A stretch of 64,000 bases of DNA from Dolomedes plantarius. Taxonomy: Eukaryota; Arthropoda; Arachnida; Araneae; Dolomedidae. The position numbers and the translations under genes are program-made. The stretch is taken from the NCBI GenBank assembly GCA_907164885.2, contig OU015492.1:189257338-189321337 (forward strand). Reading direction: 5' to 3'. How positions within the stretch are numbered: position 1 is the first letter of the stretch; each line of letters begins with the position of its first letter. Below, in pieces: positions 48,718 to 64,000 of the stretch. The notes beneath the pieces were generated by a model, which worked only from the letters and a program-made list of their open reading frames with translations, did not search any database and was not told the origin of the DNA.

Positions 48718-50009
48718 GGTTTCCACCTATATCCGTTTACACCCCGATTAACTTCAAAACGGTGACAGCTTAGGCCATAAATTTGGTGTCTAGGTATAGT
48801 AAAAAGGCTATGCGCTACTCGATGAGACAACTTACAACGTCATCTATCGGCAAATTTTGGTATTAGCGTTTTTATCTCAAAAATCGGTACGAGATACTGG
48901 AAAAAAGTCAATTACAAAGATTTTCAGCATCATTGATTTAGTAAGAAAAGACACCTTGCGCACATTAATACTCAAAACAGAATGTAAAAATTGAACATTT
49001 GCTTGGTCGTGATTTTCAACACTATGGCGTCGTGAAACACGAGCGAAGCTCGAAAAGACCACCTCACGGACTAAATACCAGTCTGTTGTGGCGCAGGGGG
49101 AAACGCAAGCCATTGGCATTCATGAGGACCATGGTTCTGTTCCCACTAGTTGCGAGCTTTACTGAATGTCTGTACAAGTTATGATAACTTTCTGGACTGT
49201 CAAAACTATGAAAACTTTAAACAACCCTGTCTGGTATAAAAATCCAACGGATTTCATGTGTTATGCAAATGAGGAGGGACCATCCTACCTGTTTACCAGC
49301 GACTAGTGTAGTATAAAATGATGTTTTTGCTGGGTTGTACGTTAAAGCTGAGGGTTATGGCAAAATTTGGCATTACAGAGCATTGCGAGATGTTAATTTA
49401 CGGTGAATGTGGGCTTAAGACAAAAGTAGTTGCAAGGCTGTATCGTGAACGGTTTTCTGAAGGACCGCATCCTACGCGGCAGACCATCGTGAAAGTTGTA
49501 ACATGTTTAAGGGAGACGGGCTGCGTGACCAGCCGACCTCGAATTCGTAAACCTCGTAATGTAGAACGCAAAGTGCAACCGGAAGATGTGCTAGCATGCG
49601 CTCTCGCCCATACTCAGAGCAGCCCAAAAATGATCAGTGACAGCTGTGGCCTCTTAAAAAGCCTCGTTTGGAAAAGCCTCGATGATTTAGGTGCTCATCC
49701 ATACCGATCCCCACCCGTGCAGGGATTGCTGCCAAGAGATGCTGAGTGACGTTACACGTGGTGCAACTTCGTGATGAATAACTTAGAGGTCCACCCAACA
49801 TTCCTGGCAGACATAATGTGGACAGATGAGGCATGTTTTTCGCGTAACGGAATGTGGAATAGACAGAATGTTCATACCTGGTCGATGGAAAATCCGAGAT
49901 ATGCTGTCGAAGTTCGACATTAAGTACGCTGGACGGTAAATGTTTGGTGGAGGAAATATATGGTTCAAAGGAAATATATGGTTCAAACATGACTGCGACC
50001 CTCCGCATA
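48714..50009 (+). mobile_element. IS630-class transposon relic, unit 1
   Basis: Begins after a TA tract (48675-48712) with CAGGGTTTCCACCTATATCC. It contains an interrupted plus-strand transposase with an N-terminal DUF4817-type helix-turn-helix. The right inverted end was not identified; similarity to the family stops near the hairpin at 50010. Confidence 0.65.
49318..49985 (+). pseudogene. IS630-class transposase pseudogene (DUF4817-type N-terminus), unit 1
   Basis: The first open piece (49318-49749) reads CEMLIYGECGLKTKVVARLY, then PTRQTIVKVVTCLRETGCVT and a basic hinge, the helix-turn-helix seen at the start of many arthropod IS630/mariner-class enzymes. After a stop, a neighbouring frame gives TFLADIMWTDEACFSRNGMW with the first catalytic Asp (WTDEA.F...G), then NVHTW. 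The second and third catalytic motifs (QQDGA, SPDLTP) are missing, so it is 3' truncated. An ATG at 49357 (MAKFGITEHC) could equally be the original start. Confidence 0.8.
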
Positions 50010-50054
50010 AGACATCAAACGTTAAGCAGTACTAATGCTTAACGTATGATGTCT
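50010..50054. repeat. 19-bp-stem hairpin, unit 1
   Basis: AGACATCAAACGTTAAGCA pairs with TGCTTAACGTATGATGTCT with one mismatch and a 7-base loop. The identical hairpin in unit 2 is at 56255-56299. Confidence 0.85.
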
Positions 50055-50255
50055 TTATTGCCTCGCTTTTAGGGTTACAATAGGGCCTGAAGAAAACCAA
50101 GAGATGTCATCCCAAAACATGATAGATCTACCTCTATGATTGACAGTTCAGATGAGAAATCCAGAATCTTACGCTTGTGTAGGTGTTCTCCAGACATACG
50201 TACGAACCAGTGGTTCTTTTTTTGCAGCCTTTTGAAAGTGGGACTTTAATTATGG

Positions 50256-54962
<4,707 letters not shown>

Positions 54963-55562
54963 GGTTTCCACCTATATCCGTTTACACCCCGATTAACTTC
55001 AAAACGGTGACAGCTTAGGCCATAAATTTGGTGTCTAGGTATAGTAAAAAGGCTATGCGCTACTCGATGAGACAACTTACAACGTCATCTATCGGCAAAT
55101 TTTGGTATTAGCGTTTTTATCTCAAAAATCGGTACGAGATACTGGAAAAAAGTCAATTACAAAGATTTTCAGCATCATTGATTTAGTAAGAAAAGACACC
55201 TTGCGCACATTAATACTCAAAACAGAATGTAAAAATTGAACATTTGCTTGGTCGTGATTTTCAACACTATGGCGTCGTGAAACACGAGCGAAGCTCGAAA
55301 AGACCACCTCACGGACTAAATACCAGTCTGTTGTGGCGCAGGGGGAAACGCAAGCCATTGGCATTCATGAGGACCATGGTTCTGTTCCCACTAGTTGCGA
55401 GCTTTACTGAATGTCTGTACAAGTTATGATAACTTTCTGGACTGTCAAAACTATGAAAACTTTAAACAACCCTGTCTGGTATAAAAATCCAACGGATTTC
55501 ATGTGTTATGCAAATGAGGAGGGACCATCCTACCTGTTTACCAGCGACTAGTGTAGTATAAA

Positions 55563-56230
55563 ATGATGTTTTTGCTGGGTTGTACGTTAAAGCTGAGGGT
55601 TATGGCAAAATTTGGCATTACAGAGCATTGCGAGATGTTAATTTACGGTGAATGTGGGCTTAAGACAAAAGTAGTTGCAAGGCTGTATCGTGAACGGTTT
55701 TCTGAAGGACCGCATCCTACGCGGCAGACCATCGTGAAAGTTGTAACATGTTTAAGGGAGACGGGCTGCGTGACCAGCCGACCTCGAATTCGTAAACCTC
55801 GTAATGTAGAACGCAAAGTGCAACCGGAAGATGTGCTAGCATGCGCTCTCGCCCATACTCAGAGCAGCCCAAAAATGATCAGTGACAGCTGTGGCCTCTT
55901 AAAAAGCCTCGTTTGGAAAAGCCTCGATGATTTAGGTGCTCATCCATACCGATCCCCACCCGTGCAGGGATTGCTGCCAAGAGATGCTGAGTGACGTTAC
56001 ACGTGGTGCAACTTCGTGATGAATAACTTAGAGGTCCACCCAACATTCCTGGCAGACATAATGTGGACAGATGAGGCATGTTTTTCGCGTAACGGAATGT
56101 GGAATAGACAGAATGTTCATACCTGGTCGATGGAAAATCCGAGATATGCTGTCGAAGTTCGACATTAAGTACGCTGGACGGTAAATGTTTGGTGGAGGAA
56201 ATATATGGTTCAAAGGAAATATATGGTTCA
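55563..56230 (+). pseudogene. IS630-class transposase pseudogene, unit 2
   Basis: Copy of 49318-49985 with the same stop and truncation, so the damage predates the duplication. The surrounding element relic starts at 54959. Confidence 0.8.
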
Positions 56231-56304
56231 AACATGACTGCGACCCTCCGCATAAGACATCAAACGTTAAGCAGTACTAATGCTTAACGTATGATGTCTT
56301 TATT

Positions 56305-56650
56305 GCCTCGCTTTTAGGGTTACAATAGGGCCTGAAGAAAACCAAGAGATGTCATCCCAAAACATGATAGATCTACCTCTATGATTGACAGTTCAGATGA
56401 GAAATCCAGAATCTTACGCTTGTGTAGGTGTTCTCCAGACATACGTACGTCCTGTTGCTAGGATGTGAGCAATGATTCTTCGGACCAAATGCCGTTTTTC
56501 GACATATTACTCGACCAGGATTTGCGCTCGTGGCACTATTGGGGACATTTTGTAATGGCATCTATTACAAGTAGCTTGGGAATAACTACTCTTCCGAAAA
56601 TGCTTTGTATGGGAAGTTCCCTTCTACCTCTAATGGAAACATTCGAGAAA
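56305..56650 (-). pseudogene. Tc1-like transposase fragment (DD34E family)
   Basis: On the minus strand the frames resemble the middle of a Tc1-like enzyme: a FGRVVIPKLL-type segment, then WSDESLLTL near the first catalytic Asp, then WRTPTQA and a DISWFS motif near the plus-strand end. It is closely similar to 57486-57986. Its left part is also present at 50060-50204, where the duplication unit ends inside it. Stops and frameshifts are frequent. Confidence 0.65.
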
Positions 56651-56659
56651 AGCATGCCC

Positions 56660-57480
56660 TAAATCTATGAGAAAAATTTGATTGACTGTAGGAAATTTGA
56701 GAATTGAAGGGACTGTTATTGTATTATTTTAGGAATGTTAAAATCTTGTCTTATCTCAAAATGACGTCATCACGTTGACATTCTCTTGTTTTGTGTGCCT
56801 ATGAACAATGTTGTTCATTCAAACAATTGTCGTAAACACGACATTCCATGGTTGAAACTAGATGATACTTTGAGTCCAAGGCTCCTTGTTAATCAAATCC
56901 TCAGTGGTTCCTGGGAGGTTGGGGGAGGCGGGATCTGATATGAATCGGACAGTGTATGAAGAATTGAATCAGAGTGCTTATTGTTAGGGCATTTTTCAGT
57001 GGTGGATCATCGCACAAGGGCAAGAAGGCACTCTTAGGGCCTCGAGTTGTCAGGGGTCTCTGAAAGTTTGCGACTTCAAAAATAGATGCATTTTGCTAAC
57101 CTCAGGCACAGATATTATCTTTATCAAGGCAATTTGTCGTTAGTGACAAATAGCGTAGTACACGTTTTTATTACCTAGTGAACAATAAAATTTCGTTTTT
57201 TACCATGAGAAAATATCTTAAGTAATAAATGATATTTATTAATAGTATTTAGATTAGTATTATAGAATAGTATTTAGAATTAGATTAAAAAGATTTATAG
57301 TCGGGGGTTTTGTACAGGACAAGATAAGATATTTGACTTTTTTTCGTGCTTTTCAAACCTATACTTGATAGATTTAACTGTATATATAGGGGGTTTATCG
57401 TACCGGAAAACGCCATCTCCTGCACAAAACAATTTTTGCACCATAGGATGGACTAGTGAGCTAAAATTTCGACATAGTCC
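56660..57480. other. Interval without recognised feature
   Basis: AT-rich, lying between two related Tc1-like fragments. Confidence 0.5.
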
Positions 57481-57485
57481 TTCTC

Positions 57486-57986
57486 ATTAAATCTCCCTTT
57501 TAGGGTTACAATAGGGCTAAAAGAAAACCATGAGATGTCATCCCAAAACCTGGTAGATCTACCTCCTAGATTGACAGTTCAGATGAGACAGCCAGAATCT
57601 TACGCTTGTGTAGGTGTTCTCCAGACATGCTTAAGTCCTGTTGCTAGGAACAATGTGAGCAATGATTCGTCGGACCAAATGCCGTTTTTCGACATATTAC
57701 TGGACCAGGATTTGCGCTCGTGGCACTATTGTGGACATTTTGTATTGGCATCTATAACAAGGGACTTGGGAATAGCTACTCTTCCGAAAATTCTTTGTTT
57801 GGGAAGTTCCCTTCTATCTGCAATGGTTGATACAAGAACATGCAGATGCCGATTGAGCTCTTCAGTCGTTTTGATTGCAGTTATTTTCTTTCTTCGTGTC
57901 ACAATTGGCTTCAATACCTCGTCCGTCTCTTTCACTCCACACTCCCTTTCATCCCCTATTCTGTTTGGCAAAGGATGATTTTCCAT
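57486..57986 (-). pseudogene. Tc1-like transposase fragment, second copy
   Basis: The minus-strand frame 57726-57986 contains RRELPKQRIFGRVAIPKSLV, like the hinge of Tc1-like enzymes. After a stop, further frames give IWSDESLLTL, VWRTPTQA and FWDDISWFSFSPIVTL. This is the order of the DD34E family with WSDESSFTLFP...VWRTPKEA...AISWYS...GPI. The C-terminal half with the second and third catalytic residues is missing, and several stops occur. Confidence 0.75.
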
Positions 57987-57989
57987 GCA

Positions 57990-58316
57990 CTCTGTGTGCT
58001 ATCATGACTTTCGATACCATAGCTCGAAAAACACCCATTATCCTGGGGGTTGCAGTAACAGATACTCCAATATAAATGCGCTCCAACAATTTGCCCTTTT
58101 CACAAGGTCTGCAAGGTTTGACATTTCACGCTATTCCCCCAAAAGCACTATGCCCTTAGCTTCATTACTGCTACCTGACAGTAGAATAATACATACACTA
58201 TATTATATAAAAAAATGCCGGTTGCCAGACTTGTTTTTTAAGGCATACGAAGCACATTCATAGACACCACTAATACTGATAGGTGTTTCTATTATTTTGA
58301 TAACCACCTATATACA

Positions 58317-58317
<1 letters not shown>
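57990..58317. other. Interval without recognised feature
   Basis: No motif-bearing frame. A TA tract follows at 58318-58355. Confidence 0.5.
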
Positions 58318-58355
<38 letters not shown>

Positions 58356-58358
<3 letters not shown>

Positions 58359-59816
58359 TCTCTCACAAAAAAATATATGCACCCAGAAGAAACTGAGCTA
58401 CTATCACGAAACTTGTCAGGAAAGTAGTCTGGTAAGAAATATGCAAATGATTAAAATTTCAACGCCAATGAAACAAGGGTAAGCGCGCTATGAGCATATG
58501 AGATGCGCAGCTGGGAGATTTTAAAAGCATGATTGCTCCTGCCATAGGGTTTTTCAAACAAATCTGTTGACTTGATGGACGGTACTGTGACTAGAGATGC
58601 CTCTGAGACGTAACCGGCGACAGTACGAACAATTGTCGGACTTTGATAGGGACGTATAGTAGGCCACAGAGAAGCAGGTTGGTCGAACAGGCGTATCGGC
58701 CGCCACCTCGGTCGGGGCGATATGGTAGTTGCTCGGTGCTAGTAACAATGGATCATGGAAGGGATAGTCTACCGTCTAGGTGGGTCAAGACGCCCCAGGA
58801 ACAAAAATGCGCGCGAGGATCGCGCAATCATAAGAGCGGCCACAATAGCAGCAACAACATCGCTAAAATCAGTTCGACGCCATTTACCACCTTCCAGACA
58901 TCCGGTGGTATCAAAGGAAACCATTCGGAGACGACTGGCCTACGTATAAGGAGCCGACCTATAAGGAGCCAGGTATAAGAAGCTTACGTTCATTAAGACA
59001 CCTACCACTAACCCCACATCATAGGCATTGTCGATTGGATTTTTTTGCCGACCTCGGGCAAGCTGGAGTGTTACCGACTGGAGGCGTGTGATCTTCAGCG
59101 ATGGATCCCGATTCAGTCTCAATGCTGATGATCTGCGCATACGCGTGTGGAGGCGGCCAGACCACCGGTCCGATCCAGCATTTGTTGTCGAGAGGCATAC
59201 GGCGATTACACAAGGTGTGACAGTGGGGGGGACAATTTATTGCGACACGCCATCATCTCTAGTCGTCCTTCAACGTACTTTGACGGCACGCAGTTAGGCG
59301 GACGAGATTTTATCGCCAGTTGTACTTCCCATGCTATCAAGTCGCCCAGGTGTCATTTATCAGCAAGAGAACGGTCTTTCACATACTGTGCGACTCTCCC
59401 AACAATGTCTTCAAGGATATGACGTACTCCCATGGCCTGCCAGGTCACCAGACCTCTCGCCAATAGACCACGTCTGGGACGGGCTTGGAAGGCAACTGAA
59501 GTCGTCCCGGAATACTGGTGAATTAACTGCCCAGTTGGAAAGATTATGGCATGATCATCCGCAGGAGGTCACAGGTGGTCTCAATGATTCGATGTCACGC
59601 CATGTTTCGGCTTGTATAGCTGCCAGATGTGGATTTACTACGTACTGATTTGTAACATTTGTCATGCCATATCTTCTTAATAAAACGGTCTGTTTTTCTG
59701 AATTTGTAATCATTTGCTTATCACCTTATTCATTACATACATGTTAAGTTTCGTGATAGAAGCTCGTTTCCTTCTGGGTACATATATTATTTTGTGACAG
59801 AGTTCATATATAAAGA
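58356..59816 (+). mobile_element. Tc1-like transposon, degenerate
   Basis: The left end (CACTCTCTCACAAAAAAATA, then GCACCCAGAAGAAAC) is inverted at the right (GTTTCCTTCTGGGTAC ... TTTTGTGACAGAGTTCA), about 65 bases with mismatches, with TA outside. The left end abuts a TA microsatellite. Confidence 0.85.
58597..59648 (+). pseudogene. Tc1-like transposase pseudogene
   Basis: Starts MPLRRNRRQYEQLSDFDR, nearly the same as the minus-strand relic at 17423-18434. Later frames give WIMEGIVYRLGGSRRPRNKN (hinge), VIFSDGSRFSLNADDLRIRV (first Asp), YQQENGLSHTVRL (second position, Asp replaced by Glu) and SPDLSPIDHVWDGLG (third position, Asp rather than Glu), and end CGFTTY. At least four frameshifts or stops, including two stops just after DFDRDV. 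The two altered catalytic positions and the breaks make it inactive. Confidence 0.88.
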
Positions 59817-61200
59817 GTGAGCATTAAACACGTTGTTAGCTATTCGATTGTAAGAACGAAAGGAATTAAAAAGTAGGAGGCCCTTGGAAACTAAATTGCC
59901 CTTGGGGCCTTCCAAATGTTTCATCTGCCACTAGTAATTTGAAAAATATTGTTGCTAATAGTGGAATCAGTTAGACTTTGATTTTAAGCTTTTGTGTTTA
60001 GGATTTCTCTTCGTTCTGTATTTTTCTCATCTTATTCATACTGTTTTTATACCTTCACTTGAAGGCATGAGAACCTTGTAGAAAGTTTGTTTGGCTAAAT
60101 TGTGGTGAATTTGGGATGACGAAGATAATAGAAGTTTGAGAGGAATGTGAAGCTAATGCGAAAATATTGTTGCGTATGGTAAACAATAAAAAATAATATT
60201 TTTTCGATTCGTAAGTATTTTGTTTCTTTAGCGTATAAAATTGGAATCTTGAAACCAACATGTTTCTAGAAACTCCTTTTTAAAAACTTCATGGTAGAGA
60301 TTTGCAAATAAGAATTTCAAACAACGCTTTCTGTTATTTGTTAGAAATGTGTTGATTTGCTGATCCAATTGCCTGGACTACATTTAAATTCAGAAAATTT
60401 TGATTAGCCGTAAAAATTTCCTTGCCTGATTAAAACAGTCACTGATTTTGATGGTTAGGGACATTATTTATTTTTATGCATCAGGACATTGTTTCAGGAA
60501 AAATAGGTTTAGTCGAAAGCGTAACTAAGATATATTTTTTAAATCCTAAATTTTTCTTTTTTTGAAGTATCAAATACTAACCCTTTGGTGGTGGTGGTGG
60601 GGGGGGCACCGTTTGCAAAGTGCAAACGCCTAAATCTAGTCTTTTTTTTCACTTGCATTCAATGTATTCCAGTTAAATGAGCAGAAAAGGGGTTAGTACT
60701 GCCCTCTGCTGTCAGTTTAAAGAAGTAAGGAAATTTTGCAACCTTTAATTGGAAAATTTTTCAATATTCTTTAGGTTAAGAAAATCGGGAAAAAATCTGC
60801 ACCGTGGAAACGGTCGAGGTTGTTGTCCCTGAGAGGGTTAAGGTGAGAAAATATTCAACAAAAATAAACATAAGTATCTTTCTATCTTTAGGAGGTTTTA
60901 ATAATTTTCCTTTTAGGTTCACTTTCTCACCAAAAATTCTCAATCATCCCTTATTTTGATAAACACCAAGATAAAAGTAATAATAACTTTCAGTCGACTA
61001 AAGAATTATTCTAATTGAACCATCACTATATATTATTATTGTTTGATAAACAATAGGATGATAAGTTATCAGGATCTATCAGTTTTACTTTTTTGAATTG
61101 GTTAAACTACATGGATAACTTATAACGTACTAATTCTTGATGTATGTAGTAGAGTGGTGCATCATAGCTCTTGCACGAAACTAAATGAAATGTTATCAAT
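59817..61200. other. Interval without recognised gene; GGT/G run and hairpin
   Basis: A G-rich run (GGTGGTGGTGGTGGGGGG, 60589-60606) is followed by a hairpin, CGTTTGCAAAGTGCAAACG (60610-60628). The rest is AT-rich without notable frames. Confidence 0.55.
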
Positions 61201-61204
61201 AGTA

Positions 61205-62527
61205 GTATAAAATACTTTTATTTACATACATACACATAGTACAGTTGCAATAAATGAACAATTAGTATATTTTTACAAGAATTACACGATATTTTTTATG
61301 CAAGTCATTATATTCATTAAAGTTTTTGTATAATAATTAATGACATAAACTGTCATTCCTTCCCGAGCAGTTGTTGAAATTGGGAGGACTATGTTAATCT
61401 GATAACATGTTGATATCATACATTCACATAGATGATCTGATAACATACATTCTGATGACATACATTCACATAGTTCAGTTACAATGCACAGTCTGCATAT
61501 TTTTAAGAGTATGTACAAGGAATTGCAAAATACTTTTCCTCTGCAAGTCATTATGTTCAGCAAATTTATTGTTTAATATTAAATACATTATTCAATCTCG
61601 TTCTATGATTGAAATTAAGAGGAGTATGTTAATCTGAGAAAATCTTGAGAAGTTATGATTTCAGCTGAACATACTCTCAGCTGATTCATACTCTTTTGGA
61701 GTGACTAACACTTTATTTACATACATTCACATAGTAGAGTTACAATGCACAATTTGTATATTTTTAAATATATGTACAAGTAATTACTCAATACTTTTCC
61801 TCGGAAACACATATTTAGCAAATTTATTGTTTAACAATCTATATATATAAAACAGTTCCGAAACTGACTGACTTACTGACTGACATACAACGCTCAAACT
61901 AAACCGCTGGACCTAAAGGGCTGAAATTTTGCATGGCGATTCTTCTTATAGTGTAGGGGTGCAAAAAGAAGGATTTTCGAAAAATTTATCTTAGATTTTT
62001 TAAAATTAAACTTTTAAGCTGTTTTAGTAACTTTTTTTAAGTTTGCATTTAAACTAAAACTTTGAGGGTTATACAATTTATATCACGAGAAAGATCATAA
62101 AAATTCCTTTAAAAGGAAATCATTTTCGAATCTTTATCTCCATTTTCTGATTTTTGGTGAATTTTTAAAGACTAATATTTAGAAATTAATTTATTAAATG
62201 CTGATCACGTGATTTCTTTCTCTGGTACTTTAAATAAATTTATCGTCACATGCAAAACAACGAACTAGACAAAAAAAAATAAATTTTTTTTCTCGATATG
62301 CGTTAGACGATTGGACATTATCCATAAAATATAAAAATACAGTAAAAGATATGTTCCTCAAACTGTACTGTATTAACTGTACTATATTCTTTAGTATATC
62401 CTATTAAATTTAATTTGAATATTTTCTTCTACATTATCTTGTGTATAAAAATATCCCTTACGATTTTTTCATAAATATATGTTTCTGTTTTTTTTAATCA
62501 ATTGTATACATTGATCGTCTGATTTAT

Positions 62528-62600
<73 letters not shown>

Positions 62601-62900
62601 ATATATCTATATATATATCTATATATATATATATTTTTTTTTTGTTGGCATTCATTTCATACATTGACCGTCGTATTTAATTTGAATGTACTCCGTAGCA
62701 AAGTGAGGGTTTTCAGCTAGTTAGTACATAAATCGATCTCGCACAATTGTTGAAATTGAGAGGAGTATGTAAATCTGTAAAAACATTGAGAAGTTATAAT
62801 TTGAAATGAGCTGATTCATGCTTTTTTGGTGTCACTATTATTTACATGCATATACACAGTACAATTACAAAGCCCAATATGCATATTTGTAAACGTATGT
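61205..62900. repeat. ~250-bp tandem array, four units, interrupted
   Basis: Units marked by TTTACATACATNCACATAGT occur at about 61233, 61467, 61728 and 62854. The first three are spaced 234 and 261 bases. The last gap is 1126 bases, which falls to about 243 when the 883-bp Helitron-type insertion is removed. Other shared unit motifs are GAGGAGTATGTNAATCTG and TTTAGCAAATTTATTG. Confidence 0.8.
61838..62720 (+). mobile_element. Helitron-type repeat, family A, cleanest copy (883 bp)
   Basis: Starts TCTATATATATAAAACAGTT directly after A (61837) and ends TTTTCAGCTAG directly before T (62721), so it lies between A and T with no target duplication, as Helitrons do. It interrupts a tandem array, which fixes both borders. 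It contains a TA/GT-rich tract (62537-62633) and the GCAAAGTGAGGG motif before the end. No Rep/helicase gene. Confidence 0.82.
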
Positions 62901-63249
62901 ACAAAGAATCGGCGGAGACCGGGCCTGTTGGCCATAGGGGCGCGCTGGCCCATATTTTTCAAACTATCCGGTAGATTGCGTTCCAACGAAAGCCACTTCA
63001 AATTTCCAAATTTTCACCGAGACAAGTATTTTTTTCACTTATAAATAATCGTTTCTGATTTGTTTCTAAATTGAAGTTTCACTTAGGGGAATAGTAATCT
63101 AAAAGATCATTGTTCAGCGCTTATTTGCTACTTACTGATTTAAAAAAAATATTAACAGATTATATAACGATAAAAAAAAACCCAAAATGGCGATATGGAG
63201 CAAGTTGGCCCATTTAATCCGGGATATGTCAACCCAGTGAGCCAATATG

Positions 63250-63448
63250 TCCCTCAGTCCAAGAGTTTGTTTTCTACATTCATAAGCGTATAAAAGTCAA
63301 TAACTTTGTCAATAAATCAGGAGAAGAGTGGATTCAATGTATCAGGTACAAATGTTGGTCACATGAATCGTGTGTCACTGGGGACCTGATATTTTATGTT
63401 TGCATTCATTGTGATGATGAGAACAATTTCGATGAAGGCAGTAGTTAA
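63250..63448 (+). pseudogene. PHD-like zinc-finger tail, probably from a pogo-type transposase
   Basis: The frame ending TAA at 63446-63448 reads EEWIQCIRYKCWSHESC followed by DLIFYVCIHCDDENNFDEGS. W.QC....CW.H..C....Y.C..C is the C-terminal zinc-finger pattern found on some arthropod pogo/Tigger-type (DDE_1) transposases. No helix-turn-helix or DDE core was found upstream, so only the tail remains. A host PHD-finger exon is an alternative, but no splice sites stand out. Confidence 0.45.
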
Positions 63449-63500
63449 GTTGGACAAAATATCTTTTCTTATCCTTCGTGTCTTTTATATATTAAAAATT

Positions 63501-63569
63501 ATTGCATTTAAATTAAAATTGCGAATTAAAATTGCATTTAAATTAAAATTGCGAATTAAAATTGCATTT
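63501..63569. repeat. 30-bp tandem repeat, 2.3 copies
   Basis: The unit starts ATTGCATTTAAATTAAAATT and is repeated at 63531, with a partial third copy from 63561. Confidence 0.95.
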
Positions 63570-64000
63570 GATATTTTATGTGTTTTTTTCATTTTCGTTA
63601 GTAATCCAAAAATCAAATCAACTTAGAGGGCCAACTTAGAATGGCAGATTGGCCCAATGACTTGATGTTCTACTGAGCTTTATGTAGAATCTATTAATTA
63701 ATATTTTTCAAATTTCTTTGATTTCGAGATAAGTTTTATTTTCATTTATAAATAATCGTTTCTGATTTGTTTCTAAATTAAAGTTTCGCTGATCTTCATA
63801 TAGAAACTATTAATTAATATTTAAAAAAATTTTTTCATACGTAGTTATGCTTGAAGATGAGTTCATTGTACAAACTAAAAAATTTGAAATTTTAATAAAT
63901 TAAAAAAAATATTGAAGAAAAATTGAGCCAACAAACCTAGATCTCCCCTACAAAATACTTTTTTCTTTTCATATTATTATATCCATCAAATTTTTCGTTT

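Larger units (their letters stand above)
63036..63792. repeat. 50-bp direct repeats 707 bases apart
   Basis: TTATAAATAATCGTTTCTGA and about 30 following bases occur at 63036-63085 and again at 63743-63792 with three or four differences. They enclose the zinc-finger fragment described next. Confidence 0.8.

Noticed and set aside
56379..56561. Small genes on both strands around 56379-56662
   Set aside because: They are fragments of a decayed minus-strand Tc1-like transposase with a better copy at 57486-57986.

Overview
The window is eukaryotic nuclear DNA. It is AT-rich, carries many long TA dinucleotide tracts, and is built almost entirely of transposable elements in different states of decay. 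The element mix is Tc1/mariner/IS630, piggyBac, hAT, Helitron-type repeats, a BEL/Pao retrotransposon and tRNA-derived SINEs. I read it as an arthropod genome, most likely an arachnid such as a spider; that is inference from repeat style, not proof. I could not support any host protein-coding gene, rRNA or functional tRNA.

Layout. 1-12.5 kb: an internally deleted mariner-type transposase, a first Helitron-type copy, a SINE-like fragment, a ~99-bp satellite (2157-3166), a tandem duplication (4245-5040), long featureless AT-rich DNA, a possible LTR-like block, a fold-back region and a 583-bp piggyBac MITE with TTAA duplications (11873-12455). 14.4-23.5 kb: a GC-rich insertion bounded by 15-bp direct repeats, a minus-strand SINE, and five Tc1/IS630-class or Helitron-type elements in a row. 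One of them (21029-22853) keeps an uninterrupted 343-residue transposase. 24.6-36.8 kb: a nested stack. A BEL/Pao gag-pol pseudogene is cut by a piggyBac at a TTAA. The piggyBac transposase is split by a 6.65-kb element with ~597-bp terminal inverted repeats and a CXC-type cysteine-rich protein. The remaining piggyBac tail is split again by a 147-bp hAT-type MITE. 37.7-43.5 kb: a MITE, a SINE, three Helitron-type copies and a hAT relic with 8-bp target duplications. 43.9-56.4 kb: a 6.25-kb head-to-tail tandem duplication whose copies look identical except in one TA tract. 56.4-64 kb: further Tc1-like relics, a ~250-bp tandem array interrupted by a clean Helitron-type insertion, and a zinc-finger tail like those of pogo-type transposases.

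The only protein that looks able to work is the Tc1-like transposase at 21297-22328; every other transposase or polyprotein has stops, frameshifts or missing domains. The most promising possibly undescribed object is the long-inverted-repeat element at 29570-36221. Its protein has paired-cysteine zinc fingers, a conserved hydrophobic core and a C-terminal CXC domain, and I cannot place it in a named superfamily. Element boundaries were read by eye from inverted repeats and target duplications; family names rest on motif recognition without database searches.
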